This document shows positions 50,295 to 59,000 of a stretch of DNA of 64,000 nt, piece after piece. Location of the stretch: positions 248,001 through 312,000 of the forward strand of contig NZ_JAQKQJ010000024.1 in NCBI RefSeq assembly GCF_029109325.1, in the 5' to 3' direction. This stretch comes from Nodosilinea sp. PGN35 (GTDB lineage: Bacteria; Cyanobacteriota; Cyanobacteriia; Phormidesmidales; Phormidesmidaceae). Each line of letters begins with the position of its first letter. The first letter of the stretch is position 1. The position numbers and the translations under genes were made by a program. The notes beneath the pieces were generated by a model, which saw only the letters and a program-made list of their open reading frames with translations, was not told the origin of the DNA and ran no database searches.

Positions 50295-50643
50295 GGCTTA
50301 GGTCTCCCTCTGGGGCAGTGTGAGTGTGGAGCGAACGGAGCGGCCAGCGGCTTTTTCGGTAAACGCTAGATGCAGCGTGACAACCGGGTGCGTCTAGCCT
50401 AAATACAGCGTGAACCCAAAGTTCTAACTAAGGATACGCAGAATCTTGAGAATTGCAAGGGGGGAGGGGATTTTAGTGAGGAAGGCCTGGGGAACTTGTG
50501 GGGGAGCGATCGCGTCGCGGACTATCGGGGGCTTGCTGTTTTGGGGTTAAGCAACATTGCGGGCTGGTCTGCGCACCAGGCGCTGGGGCACCCTGAGCAA
50601 AAATGTACTCACTCACACAATCGACTTTTGGAGGCAGCACACC
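50295..50643. other. Divergent intergenic region between AMIN and COP23 genes
   Basis: The 349 bp must hold both promoters. A strong ribosome site GGAGG at 50630-50634 sits 9 bp before the COP23 ATG and fixes that start. No hairpin or dispersed repeat was seen. One GCGATCGC lies near 50506. Confidence 0.45.
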
Positions 50644-51357
50644 ATGGTTCGTTCTACGACCGGCACGTTCGCTAAGTTACTCACGGGCGGGCTGGCCACC
50701 GCGCTACTCACGGGGCCCTTGTCCGCCGTAGTTCAGGCCCAAACCGGTGCCGAAGGTACGCCCGAAAATACTCCGACAGAGCCCGCTGAGACCGACACCA
50801 CACCTCGGTTTACCTGTCAGATGCAGAACGGCCAATACACCGTGATGTATTCCCCCACCAGCCAGCCGGGGCAGGCCTACCCCTGGGCAGTTCCCCAGGA
50901 TATGGGCAGTGCCTGGCCAGCCGAGCGGCGCTGTGCCACCATCAGCGCCCGGCTAGAGGAGTACCGTCCTGACGGTCTGATGGCGCTGGAAACGTCGGTA
51001 GAAAACGGCTATAACACCGTCTGCGTCACCACCGAGAACGCCCCCGGCTGTCGTATTGTGTTTACCGTACCGCCGGGGCAAGACGCCACGGCCACCCGTG
51101 ACCTTGTATTTGACAACCTGGCGATCGCCGATCGAGGCGACCAAACCCAGGGAGTGACGACCTTCACCGGCGGCAACAGCGACGTGCTGGGGCAGATTGG
51201 CAACATTCTGGGGCTGCCCGGTGCGACCACCCCTAGGGCCCGCTCCAGCGGCATTAACCTAAAGCCCTTTCTCGATCCCACCGACGGCGGTACCGGGGCG
51301 CGCCTGAGCGGCGGCAGCCCTGCCGGTCGTCCCCTTAACCCCGACGCCTTTCGCTAG
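50644..51357 (+). CDS. COP23-domain secreted protein
   Basis: The 237-residue protein has a signal peptide (residues 1-30, ending VVQAQ), a Thr/Glu/Pro linker and a COP23 domain: FTCQMQNGQYTVMYSPTSQP, WPAERRCATISARLEEYRPDG and VCVTTENAPGCRIVFTVPPGQ. Four cysteines could form two disulfides. COP23 was described as a circadian-oscillating protein of Cyanothece membranes; its job is unknown. The start is set by GGAGG 9 bp upstream. A family A variant hairpin follows. Confidence 0.87.
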   Translation: MVRSTTGTFAKLLTGGLATALLTGPLSAVVQAQTGAEGTPENTPTEPAETDTTPRFTCQMQNGQYTVMYSPTSQPGQAYPWAVPQDMGSAWPAERRCATISARLEEYRPDGLMALETSVENGYNTVCVTTENAPGCRIVFTVPPGQDATATRDLVFDNLAIADRGDQTQGVTTFTGGNSDVLGQIGNILGLPGATTPRARSSGINLKPFLDPTDGGTGARLSGGSPAGRPLNPDAFR

Positions 51358-51400
51358 GCCGGGAAGACCGACCTAGTGTTCAGGCCAAAAAACAATTGGG

Positions 51401-51504
51401 GCTTAGGGAAAACGGTTCACGGTTAAGCGGTTCACGGCGAGCCGTGAACCGCTTAACGTAGACCGCCAACCCGTTACCCCGTCACATTTAATTTGACTGA
51501 CTAT
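51401..51504. repeat. Dispersed repeat family A, divergent copy 3 (reverse orientation)
   Basis: The segment CCCCGTCACATTTAATTTGACTGAC (51478-51502, given in two halves: CCCCGTCACATTT and AATTTGACTGAC) is the complement of the start of copy 1. The inner part is replaced by a perfect 17-bp hairpin, GTTAAGCGGTTCACGGC / GCCGTGAACCGCTTAAC (51422-51457). It sits between the convergent COP23 and membrane-protein genes and could terminate both. Confidence 0.65.
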
Positions 51505-52157
51505 TAGTCCACCATGTGCTGGGCAAAGAGGTAGCCTAGGAACAAAATTTGCAGAGCGGTAAACAGGCTGGCGGCAAATCCCGCCCAGTAGAGGGCAGTG
51601 TAGAGCTGTCCCCAGTGCTGTAAAGCTGGCGCTGGCTCAGGGCTCTGGGCCAGCGCTGTTTTAATGCCCTGCCAAAACCAGATCATGCCGGTAAAGTGAA
51701 CGGTCAGCAGGGCCGGTAGCACGATGATCGCAGCCAGGCTGAAGGGGCCAATCGACCCGTGGGCATAGCCTGACGACCTGAAGGCGGCTACGTAGCCAGT
51801 AAACCCCAGCGCCAGAAACAGTACGGCGGCGATCGCAAACCACCTGCCGCTGCGGCCCGGTCGCTCTGGGGCTTGGCTCCACTGCCTGAGCACCCAGGTC
51901 AAACTCACCGCCAGCAGCACCGCCAGGGCAAAGCTAGTTCGCAGCCACAGGGTTTCGGGCACCCACTGTAACCAGGGCACCAGCGTGCCGGCGTTGGCGC
52001 TATTGACCTCAAAACTGGGGTCTCGCAGGGGCGATACCCAATGAATCAATCCGGCTAGCCCAGCGGAAATCAGCACCAGCGCCCCGAAGCTCACTAGAGA
52101 CCGTTGAACCCTTAACCCCATAGCCATTGCTAGAACTCGCCTTAAATCACTACCCAT
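51504..52157 (-). CDS. Five-helix membrane protein of unknown function
   Basis: I do not recognise this 217-residue protein. Hydrophobic helices are at about 20-40 (LVSFGALVLISAGLAGLIHWV), 73-93, 107-127 (FAIAAVLFLALGFTGYVAAF), 137-163 and 185-210. Conserved-looking residues include HGSIGPFS and a His in TVHFTGMIWFW, which could bind a cofactor. ATG 52157 is used; ATG 52127, 10 codons in, has a better ribosome site (AAGGCGAG). It is divergent from the alpha/beta hydrolase. Confidence 0.65.
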   Translation of the reverse strand: MGSDLRRVLAMAMGLRVQRSLVSFGALVLISAGLAGLIHWVSPLRDPSFEVNSANAGTLVPWLQWVPETLWLRTSFALAVLLAVSLTWVLRQWSQAPERPGRSGRWFAIAAVLFLALGFTGYVAAFRSSGYAHGSIGPFSLAAIIVLPALLTVHFTGMIWFWQGIKTALAQSPEPAPALQHWGQLYTALYWAGFAASLFTALQILFLGYLFAQHMVD

Positions 52158-52259
52158 TTAAGACGGAGGGCCGGAGCAATGGTTGCTGCGATCGCACCCC
52201 AATCGGTAGGCAATGCCTGGGGCTTCGTGGTAATCAGAAGGCAGTAACGCCATGGTTTT

Positions 52260-53147
52260 ATGTTTATTCCCCCCGGTTTTATCCAGCGGTCGGTGGCCCT
52301 ACGCCTGGGCACCGTAACCTATATTGAAGCCGATGCCGACTTCTGGCCCGCCCCGCCTAGCTCCGCTGTGCCGCTGCTGTTTGTGCACGGCTTTGGCGGT
52401 GGGTCGTCGAGCTACGAGTGGTCTAAGGTGTACCCGGCCTTTGCGGCACACCCGGTGCTGGCCCCCGATCTGATTGGCTGGGGCGACTCCGACCACCCCG
52501 ATCGCCCCTGTACCACCGACGACTACCTGGCCCTGCTGGGGGACTTGATCGACCAACTCTGTCCCGCTCCGCCCCTGGTGATCGCCTCCTCCCTCAGCGG
52601 GGCGATGATGGTGCGCGCTGCCGTCGAGCAGCCCGAACGCCTCAGGGGTTTGTTTCTGGTGGCCCCCGCCGGGCTGGCTGACTTTGGCCAAGACCCCAGC
52701 CGCTCGCCGATCAACCAAATTGTTAAGCTGCCGGTGATCGATCAGCTGCTCTACCGGGGGGCGATCGCCACCGCCGAGGGCATTCGGCTGTTCTTGGCCC
52801 AGCGCCAGTTTGCCGACGACAGCAAAATTTCTGACGATATTGTGGCCGCCTACCTTAAGTCGGCCCAACAGCCCAATGCCGATGTGGCCGCCCTGGCTTT
52901 TGTGCGGGGCGACCTGAGCTTTGATCTGGCCCCTTACCTACCCCGGCTCACCACTCCCACTGTCCTGCTCTGGGGCGAGGCTGCCCAGCTTACCGATGTG
53001 GCGCTGGGCCGTCGTCTAGCTGCCCTCAACCCCAATGCTATTCGTCGCTTTGAGGTGCTGCCGGGGGTGGGGCTGACCCCCCAGCTCGAGCAGCCTGGGG
53101 TCACCGTTGGGCTGATTCAGCAATGGTTGAGCGAGCTGGCTCAGTAG
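52260..53147 (+). CDS. Alpha/beta-hydrolase fold protein with an altered catalytic triad
   Basis: The 295-residue protein has the oxyanion strand LLFVHGFGGGSSSYEW, APDLIGWGDSDHP and the nucleophile elbow VIASSLSGAMMVRAA with Ser. The usual acid motif (WG..D...P) reads LLWGEAAQLTDVALG, and the usual His (GH.P..E.P) reads GVGLTPQLEQP with Leu in its place. The catalytic His is thus missing and the acid is doubtful. It may be a non-enzymatic relative or use other residues. Its end overlaps the convergent WG-repeat gene by 7 bp. Confidence 0.82.
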   Translation: MFIPPGFIQRSVALRLGTVTYIEADADFWPAPPSSAVPLLFVHGFGGGSSSYEWSKVYPAFAAHPVLAPDLIGWGDSDHPDRPCTTDDYLALLGDLIDQLCPAPPLVIASSLSGAMMVRAAVEQPERLRGLFLVAPAGLADFGQDPSRSPINQIVKLPVIDQLLYRGAIATAEGIRLFLAQRQFADDSKISDDIVAAYLKSAQQPNADVAALAFVRGDLSFDLAPYLPRLTTPTVLLWGEAAQLTDVALGRRLAALNPNAIRRFEVLPGVGLTPQLEQPGVTVGLIQQWLSELAQ

Positions 53148-54295
53148 GCCGATTCTAGGCCCTTAAAGCCGACTCCGGTGAGCAAGGTGCCCTCGGTGTC
53201 GATAAAGCCCCAGCGGTTGTCCACCTGCACCCGCGCCCGCCCCTCTGAAAACCGCCCCGCATTGCTGTACTGGGGGGGTACCACCCAGTCTCCCTGGGGG
53301 TTGATGTAGCCGTAGAGCCCGTTTTGCTGCACGGCGGCTAACCCTTCTGAAAAGTCGGCGGCGTAGGCAAACTGAGGCTCAATGGCCACCTTCCCAGTGG
53401 GATCGATGTAGCCCCACTGGCTGTCGATCAGCGCGGCGGCCAGCCCTTCGGAAAAATCTGAGGCAAAGGGCAGGGTGGCCTCAACCACCGGGGTGCCGCT
53501 GGGGTCAATAAAGCCAAAGCTGCGTCCCTGACGGACTCGGGCCAGCCCCTCGACAAAGCTAAAGGCCCCGTCGTAACTGGGGGGGATGACCATGGTGCCG
53601 GTGGTGTCAATGTAGCCGTAGAGCTGATCGACCCGCGCCACCGCCAGGGATTCTGAAAAGCTCCAGGCATCCTTCAGCCCCGGGGGAATAGCGGTGCGGC
53701 CGTCCCCATCGATGTAGCCGTAGGCATCTCCCAGTTTGACCAGGGCGCGATCGCCCACAAACCGCTCGGCTAGGTCAAACTGGGGCTCGATTACCCACTC
53801 GCCCTGGCGGTTGATATAGCCGTACTTGGTGCCCCCCTGCACCGCTGCCAGCCCCTCAGAAAACGATTTGGCCTGGCGAAACTGTACCGGTATGGCCCAT
53901 TGACCCCGGCGATCGAGGTAGCCAAAGTAGGCCCCGGCCTGGGCAACCGCTAGGCCCTCAGCGTAGTCGGCGGCGGTCGTAATGTTTTCGTCGCTGACCC
54001 TGACCGTCAGATTGCCCTCGCGATCGATGTAGCCCAGGCTAGTTTTGAGGCGTACCAGGGCGACTCCTTCGGCAAAATCTGAGACAGAATCAAACAGCAG
54101 AGGGCTGGTCATCGCGCTGGCTACGGCAATGGGCTGGGGGTTTATGAACTCTAGCATTGTCGTGGTTTGCCACGGTAAACGGCCCAGTCCGACTGAGGGT
54201 AGCCCCCAGGCAACCAGGGTGGGCAACCCCAGCGCCAGCGCTACTCCACCCAAGCTCCATCGCTGCCGCTGCCGGTTTCTCTGCGATCGCGCCAT
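53141..54295 (-). CDS. WG-repeat protein
   Basis: The 384-residue protein has an N-terminal membrane helix or signal (about 14-35) and then eight or nine WG repeats of about 40 residues, each with FSEGLA(A/V)V...YGYI(D/N)..G.WVI.PQF (for example KYGYINRQGEWVIEPQF, QWGYIDPTGKVAIEPQF). WG repeats form beta structures of unknown function, usually on the cell surface. ATG 54295 gives a basic N-terminus before the helix; an upstream TTG at 54328 is unlikely. Confidence 0.9.
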   Translation of the reverse strand: MARSQRNRQRQRWSLGGVALALGLPTLVAWGLPSVGLGRLPWQTTTMLEFINPQPIAVASAMTSPLLFDSVSDFAEGVALVRLKTSLGYIDREGNLTVRVSDENITTAADYAEGLAVAQAGAYFGYLDRRGQWAIPVQFRQAKSFSEGLAAVQGGTKYGYINRQGEWVIEPQFDLAERFVGDRALVKLGDAYGYIDGDGRTAIPPGLKDAWSFSESLAVARVDQLYGYIDTTGTMVIPPSYDGAFSFVEGLARVRQGRSFGFIDPSGTPVVEATLPFASDFSEGLAAALIDSQWGYIDPTGKVAIEPQFAYAADFSEGLAAVQQNGLYGYINPQGDWVVPPQYSNAGRFSEGRARVQVDNRWGFIDTEGTLLTGVGFKGLESAY

Positions 54296-54434
54296 AGCCT
54301 TCCCCCACTCAGCCCCGGCGGTGGTCAAGGTTCTGGCCGAGGCTATTTATATCACCATGACTATTTTTCGCTGGGCTGTGGAGAAATGTTCAAAAAAGAT
54401 TAGGTGATAGCGTCAACCGGAGCTGGCTCCGGCC

Positions 54435-55271
54435 CTAGCCGCCCGCCTCGTCCAGGTTTAATGTCATCTGCTGGGGGTGCAGCTCGCGGTAGAGCCGCTC
54501 CAGATCGCCCCGCCGGTACATGTGGCGGTTGCCGCGCCGAGAGGTGCGACGCTCACAGCCCCGGGCGTCGAGCTGCCGCTGGAGATCGCTCCGGGAGCCG
54601 CCAAAGACCTTGACCGCATCCCGCAGGGGCACCCACTGCTCGGCAAACTGCTGCCTAAGGGCATCGTCAGAGGTGTTGGCCAAGCGCTCCAGCAGCAGGT
54701 TGGCCAGCAACCAGCAGGCCTTGGTGTCGGCCAGGGCGCGGTGCGATCGCCCCACATCAAAGCCAAAGTGCCGCACCAGCTGGGGCAAACTGCGAGAGGG
54801 CAGATCGGCCAGCAGCAGCCGCGACAGAATGACCGTACAAAACTGCTGAGCCTCAGGGCGCTTGAAGCCCTGGCCCAGGCGCTGGTACTCGGCCTGGATA
54901 AAGCTGTAGTCGAAGGCCAGGTTGTGGCCGGTGAGCACCCCCTGGTCGAGGGGCGATCGCAGCGCCTGCCACACCTCCTCGGCGGCGGTGCCCTGCTCGA
55001 CCATGGCGGTGGTAATGCCCGTCAGCCGGGTGATAGTGGGCGGCACGCGCACTTTGGCATCCACCACAAACGAGGTCTCGTGGGTGATGCCCTGCTTCAG
55101 CGACCCCTGCACCACGGCAATTTCAATCACCCTGGCGTCGGGGGGACGAGAGCCGGTGGTTTCCACATCCACCACCGTCAGCAGCCCCTCAGACAGCTGA
55201 CGGTAGTAGACCAATAACTGGTCTGTCAACAGCGCAGATTGAGCAATGCCGCCCACCGACACAGGAACCAT
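54435..55271 (-). CDS. DnaQ-family 3'-5' exonuclease
   Basis: The 278-residue protein has a DEDDh exonuclease domain: VVDVETTGSRPPDARVIEIAVV (DxE), TGHNLAFDYSFIQAEY (Asp) and RSHRALADTKACWLL (His and Asp). All four acidic residues and the His are in place. A C-terminal region after about 200 is rich in Arg, with SRRGNRHMYRRGDLERLYREL. It could be a DNA polymerase III epsilon-like proofreader or a stand-alone nuclease; the additional tail favours the latter. Confidence 0.9.
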   Translation of the reverse strand: MVPVSVGGIAQSALLTDQLLVYYRQLSEGLLTVVDVETTGSRPPDARVIEIAVVQGSLKQGITHETSFVVDAKVRVPPTITRLTGITTAMVEQGTAAEEVWQALRSPLDQGVLTGHNLAFDYSFIQAEYQRLGQGFKRPEAQQFCTVILSRLLLADLPSRSLPQLVRHFGFDVGRSHRALADTKACWLLANLLLERLANTSDDALRQQFAEQWVPLRDAVKVFGGSRSDLQRQLDARGCERRTSRRGNRHMYRRGDLERLYRELHPQQMTLNLDEAGG

Positions 55272-55424
55272 AGTGCTACGACCGCAGGGAACCTTCCTAA
55301 GGTGCCACATAGGTGCCCCTTTTTTTAGCGGACACCCTGCGGAGTCCCCCAAAATTGCTCCCCGACCAGGGGCGATCGGGCCTTGAAAACCCCAGGCTCA
55401 GTGGTTGCCCTAGATCCTGTGGCC

Positions 55425-56465
55425 CTAGCCCTCGCGGGGGGCGGTGCCATCGACGGCGGGCTTGCGCCAGAGGCGGGCAAAGCGCTCCTTCACCACCAGC
55501 CACAGGAAGGGGAAGTCGTCCACCAGGTAGCGCTTCCACAGCCGCCCCGGCTCGGTGCTCAGACGGTAGAGCCACTCGAGTCCCAGCTTGCTCAGCAGCT
55601 CTGGGGCTCGAGGTTTGTTGCCCGCCTCAAAGTCAATAGCGGCCCCAACGGCCAAAAAGATATCGATGTTGGGCAGCTGCTCTCGGTACTTGGCAATCCA
55701 CTTCTCCTGCTTGGGAGCCCCCACCCCCACCACCAGCACGTTGGCGGGCGACTGGCGAATCATCTCGAGAATGCGATCGCACTCAGCTTCGTCTTTTTCA
55801 AAGCCAAACGAAGGCGAGTGGGCCTGCACAATAATCTGCCGACCAATGCGGGCGTTAATGCGCTCCATTGCCTGGGCCGCAATGCCTTCGGCTCCCCCCA
55901 TGAGGAAAATTTTAATCGCCTCATTGTTGCGGTGGTGATCGCAAAACATGGGGAACAGGTCAGACCCCGAGATTTTGGCCTTCAGAGGCGTGCCCAAAAA
56001 CTTAGAGGCAAACATTAGCACCTGGCTGTCGCAGACGCGGTAGTCGGCGGCGCTGTAGGCTTTGACGAAGTCCATATCTTTTTGGAGCTTCATCAGGTGG
56101 TCAACGTTGGGGGTAAACACCACCCCCTGCTTTAGCTGACTTAAGAAGTCGTTAACCGAAATATTGTCGATGGGAATGCTGAGAATTTCGACCTGATTTT
56201 GAATATGTTCGTACTGCTGTTTGCGCAGTTCTCGGGCCGTAGACTCTAAAGCAGCCTTGCGAAACTGGCGGTACAGCTGTTTGACATTCTCCGCTGGCAC
56301 CGGCTGACCCGCCGCCGCTGCCGCCAAAACTACCTCAGCCGGGGCAATGGCAGCCGAGCCGCTGGACTCAAAACCCTGCTCTAGGGCTGAATGGATAGCG
56401 GCCTCGTCAGTTGCGACCGTATCTACAGCTGAGGTAAAAACCTGTCCGGTAGACTTTGACTCCAT
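55425..56465 (-). CDS. WecG/TagA/CpsF-family (GT26) glycosyltransferase
   Basis: The 346-residue protein has a GT26 core from about residue 90: VEILSIPIDNISVNDFL, VVFTPNVDHLMKLQKD (catalytic-type Asp), YRVCDSQVLMFASKFLGTPLKAKISGSDLFPMF, GVGAPKQEKWIAKYR and the end RLSTEPGRLWKRYLVDD. Such enzymes add N-acetylmannosaminuronate or similar sugars to lipid carriers. About 85 extra residues at the N-terminus (Ala/Glu-rich) are unusual. hps clusters in Nostoc include glycosyltransferases, but a link here is a guess. Confidence 0.9.
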   Translation of the reverse strand: MESKSTGQVFTSAVDTVATDEAAIHSALEQGFESSGSAAIAPAEVVLAAAAAGQPVPAENVKQLYRQFRKAALESTARELRKQQYEHIQNQVEILSIPIDNISVNDFLSQLKQGVVFTPNVDHLMKLQKDMDFVKAYSAADYRVCDSQVLMFASKFLGTPLKAKISGSDLFPMFCDHHRNNEAIKIFLMGGAEGIAAQAMERINARIGRQIIVQAHSPSFGFEKDEAECDRILEMIRQSPANVLVVGVGAPKQEKWIAKYREQLPNIDIFLAVGAAIDFEAGNKPRAPELLSKLGLEWLYRLSTEPGRLWKRYLVDDFPFLWLVVKERFARLWRKPAVDGTAPREG

Positions 56466-57004
56466 AGGATTATCCAACTTCAAGAACCAGAGAGATCATC
56501 GATTAGCTAAAGCGCTCAGGAGCTGTCTGACCTAAGCCAGACCCCTACCCGCAGCTCGCTCCAACCTTCGATGGCCCATTGGGCAGATGCGACCGTTGCT
56601 ACAGACTAGTCTAATGTTACGTAAATAACCAACCATCTCAGTATAAATACCGTATTTTGCAGGAAGGCCTACGGGGTTGAGCCAGGGCTGAATCAATTTG
56701 TGCCTCAGCTCAGGGTTGAGCGCTGCTCACGCTGTCGGCTGCCTCAATCAGTCTAGGGCTAGGGTACGAGAAAACACGGATGTCATCCCACAGTTCACAA
56801 AAGCTGAATACCTCTGTAAAGCTGGCCCGACTTCCCTTTAATTTCGCGGCTTCAGGGGGGGCGAACCCCTGCATCTCGGAATGCGGTTGCCTCAATCCTT
56901 TAGAATTGCAGCAGTGTGATCTGATGCCTCCAGGGTTCTGTACGGTCTCCCCCTGAGTACAGGTTACCCACAGACTGCTGCAAACCTGCCGTTACCCGTT
57001 GCCC
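56466..57004. other. Intergenic region between divergent GT26 and flv1 genes
   Basis: The 539 bp hold no convincing gene. An AT-rich part at 56615-56660 is the best promoter place. A short G-rich/C-rich hairpin, AGGGG...CCCCT, lies at about 56854-56871. No dispersed repeat from this window is present. Confidence 0.4.
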
Positions 57005-58717
57005 ATGACCTCTCCTCCCCGCGACGTTCAGCTCTACGCCATAGCCGCAGGCACTACAGTCCTGCGCTGCCGCAGTTGGAACCGCCTTCGGTTTGAAATT
57101 GAATACGGTTTGGAGCGCGGCACTACGGCGAATAGCTATTTAATTCAGGCCGATCGCATCGCCCTAATCGATCCGCCGGGAGAGTCCTTCAGTGAGATAT
57201 TTTTGGCCGCCCTAGAGCGCCACATAGACCTATCTCAGCTGGACTACATTATTCTGGGGCATATCAATCCCAACCGGGCTGAGACTTTAAAGATTCTGCT
57301 GGAACGGTTGCCAGAAGTTGCGGTGGTGTGCTCTAATCCCGCTGCCCTGGCTCTCAACGATCTGCTGCCCGAGGCTTCGCCCCGCATTCGCGTAATTCGC
57401 AGCGGTGACGATCGCCTCGACCTAGGCCAGGGCCATCTTCTTCAGTTTGAGCTGATTCCAACCCCGCGCTACCCCGGAGGGCTAGCCACCTTTGATCCCT
57501 ACGCTGGGGTGCTGTACTCCGACAAGTTTTTTGGGGCCCACCGCTGCGATGACGCAGTCTTTGATCTGAGCTGGCAAGACCTGCTCGAAGACCGCCGCTA
57601 CTACTTCGACTGTCTGTTTGCCGCTAGCGTCCGCCAGGTGCTGGCGGCCCTGGGGCGCGTGACCACCCTGCCCTTCCAGACCCTGGCTCCGGGGCACGGG
57701 CCGGTGGTGCGCTACAGCCCTCGGGAGCTGGTGCAGAGTTACCGAGACTGGGGGCAAGCCCAAACCAGCCAAGATCTCTCGGTGGCGCTAATCTACGCCT
57801 CGGCCTACGGCAACACGGCCACCATTGCCCAGGCGCTGGCTCGGGGCATTACCAAAGCCGGGGTGTCGGTGGAGTCGATCAACGCTGAGCAGGCCAGCCC
57901 TGAGGATATCAAAACAGCGGTAGAGGGCTCCGCCGGGTTTCTGATGGGGTCACCTACCCTGGGGGGCCATGCCCCTACCCCCATGCAGACAGCGTTGGGC
58001 ATTGTGCTATCAACCGCTTCTAAGGCCCAGCCCGCCGGGGTGTTTGGCTCCTTTGGCTGGAGCGGGGAGGCCATCGACCTGCTGGAGGGCAAGCTCAAGG
58101 ATGGCGGCTACAGTCTGGCCTTTGACCCGATTCGCGTGAAATTTAAGCCCACCGATGTCACCCTCAAGTACTGCGAAGAGGTGGGCACCGACTTTGCCCA
58201 GGGGCTAAAGAAGGCGACGCGGGCGAAGCAGCCCCGTACCCCTGCGTCGGCAGTGGAGCAGGCCGTAGGTCGGATTGTGGGGTCACTGTGCATTGTCACC
58301 GCCCGCCATGGGGAGGTGTCCAGCGCCATGCTGGCCTCCTGGGTGTCCCAGGCTTCCTTTGCGCCACCGGGGTTTACGGTGGCGGTGGCTAAGGATCGGG
58401 CGATCGAGTCGCTGCTGTACCCCGGCCATGGGTTTGTGCTGAACATTCTGGCGGAGGGGCGACACCTGGGGCCGATGAAGCACTTCCTCAAGCCCTTTGC
58501 TCCCGGTGAAGACCGCTTTGCCGACATTGAAACGGAGGCGGCTGAAAATGGTGCGCCGATTTTAGCGGAGGCGATCGCCTATCTGGAGTGCACCGTCGAT
58601 CAGCGCATGGAGTGCGGCGACCACTGGCTGGTGTACGCCACGGTGCAGGCGGGCCGCGTGCTCGACGGCAACGGCAAAACCGCCGTTCATCACCGCAAGA
58701 CCGGCACCCACTATTAA
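57005..58717 (+). CDS. flv1: Flavodiiron protein, Flv1 type
   Basis: The 570-residue protein has the three parts of cyanobacterial flavodiiron proteins: a lactamase-like diiron domain, a flavodoxin domain (LIYASAYGNTATIAQAL, MGSPTLGGHAPTP) and a C-terminal flavin reductase domain (IVGSLCIVTARHG, SWVSQASFAPPG). The first iron-binding motif, canonically HxExDH, reads HINPNR, the non-canonical form of Flv1/Flv2, so alone it may not reduce oxygen well. Flv1 normally works with Flv3 in light-driven oxygen reduction. Flv3 is not in this window. ATG 57005 is preferred to a TTG at 56999. Confidence 0.85.
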   Translation: MTSPPRDVQLYAIAAGTTVLRCRSWNRLRFEIEYGLERGTTANSYLIQADRIALIDPPGESFSEIFLAALERHIDLSQLDYIILGHINPNRAETLKILLERLPEVAVVCSNPAALALNDLLPEASPRIRVIRSGDDRLDLGQGHLLQFELIPTPRYPGGLATFDPYAGVLYSDKFFGAHRCDDAVFDLSWQDLLEDRRYYFDCLFAASVRQVLAALGRVTTLPFQTLAPGHGPVVRYSPRELVQSYRDWGQAQTSQDLSVALIYASAYGNTATIAQALARGITKAGVSVESINAEQASPEDIKTAVEGSAGFLMGSPTLGGHAPTPMQTALGIVLSTASKAQPAGVFGSFGWSGEAIDLLEGKLKDGGYSLAFDPIRVKFKPTDVTLKYCEEVGTDFAQGLKKATRAKQPRTPASAVEQAVGRIVGSLCIVTARHGEVSSAMLASWVSQASFAPPGFTVAVAKDRAIESLLYPGHGFVLNILAEGRHLGPMKHFLKPFAPGEDRFADIETEAAENGAPILAEAIAYLECTVDQRMECGDHWLVYATVQAGRVLDGNGKTAVHHRKTGTHY

Positions 58718-59000
58718 GCTGCGTGAACGACTGGCCCCGAAGTGGTTACGCCTCAACTGAATATGCTACGAGTAGGAATACTGCCCAAGGGGCTGAGCGG
58801 CTTAACTGGAGCCTGTTTCAGCTTGCTATGGGTCTCAGTTGTGGGCTCGGTGGGCAGAGCAAATTGGGCTATGGTGCCGGTGGTTTGGGCTCAGTGGGCT
58901 CAGGTGACCGGGGCGGTTGGGCACCCTGTGGTCAACGCCGCCGCCCGTGACGTTTAGGTTGACCACTCATCTAGCAAACCGCTTTAAAATCCTCAGGTTT

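Noticed and set aside
50605..50630. ACTCACTCACACA upstream of the COP23 gene, similar to the Yfr1 small-RNA core
   Set aside because: It differs from the core ACTCCTCACAC and lacks the flanking hairpins; it is also in the ribosome-site region of the gene.
58742..58957. A 71-residue hydrophobic open frame between flv1 and menF
   Set aside because: It starts at GTG without a ribosome site, overlaps another open frame and has no recognisable pattern; chance is likelier than a small membrane protein.
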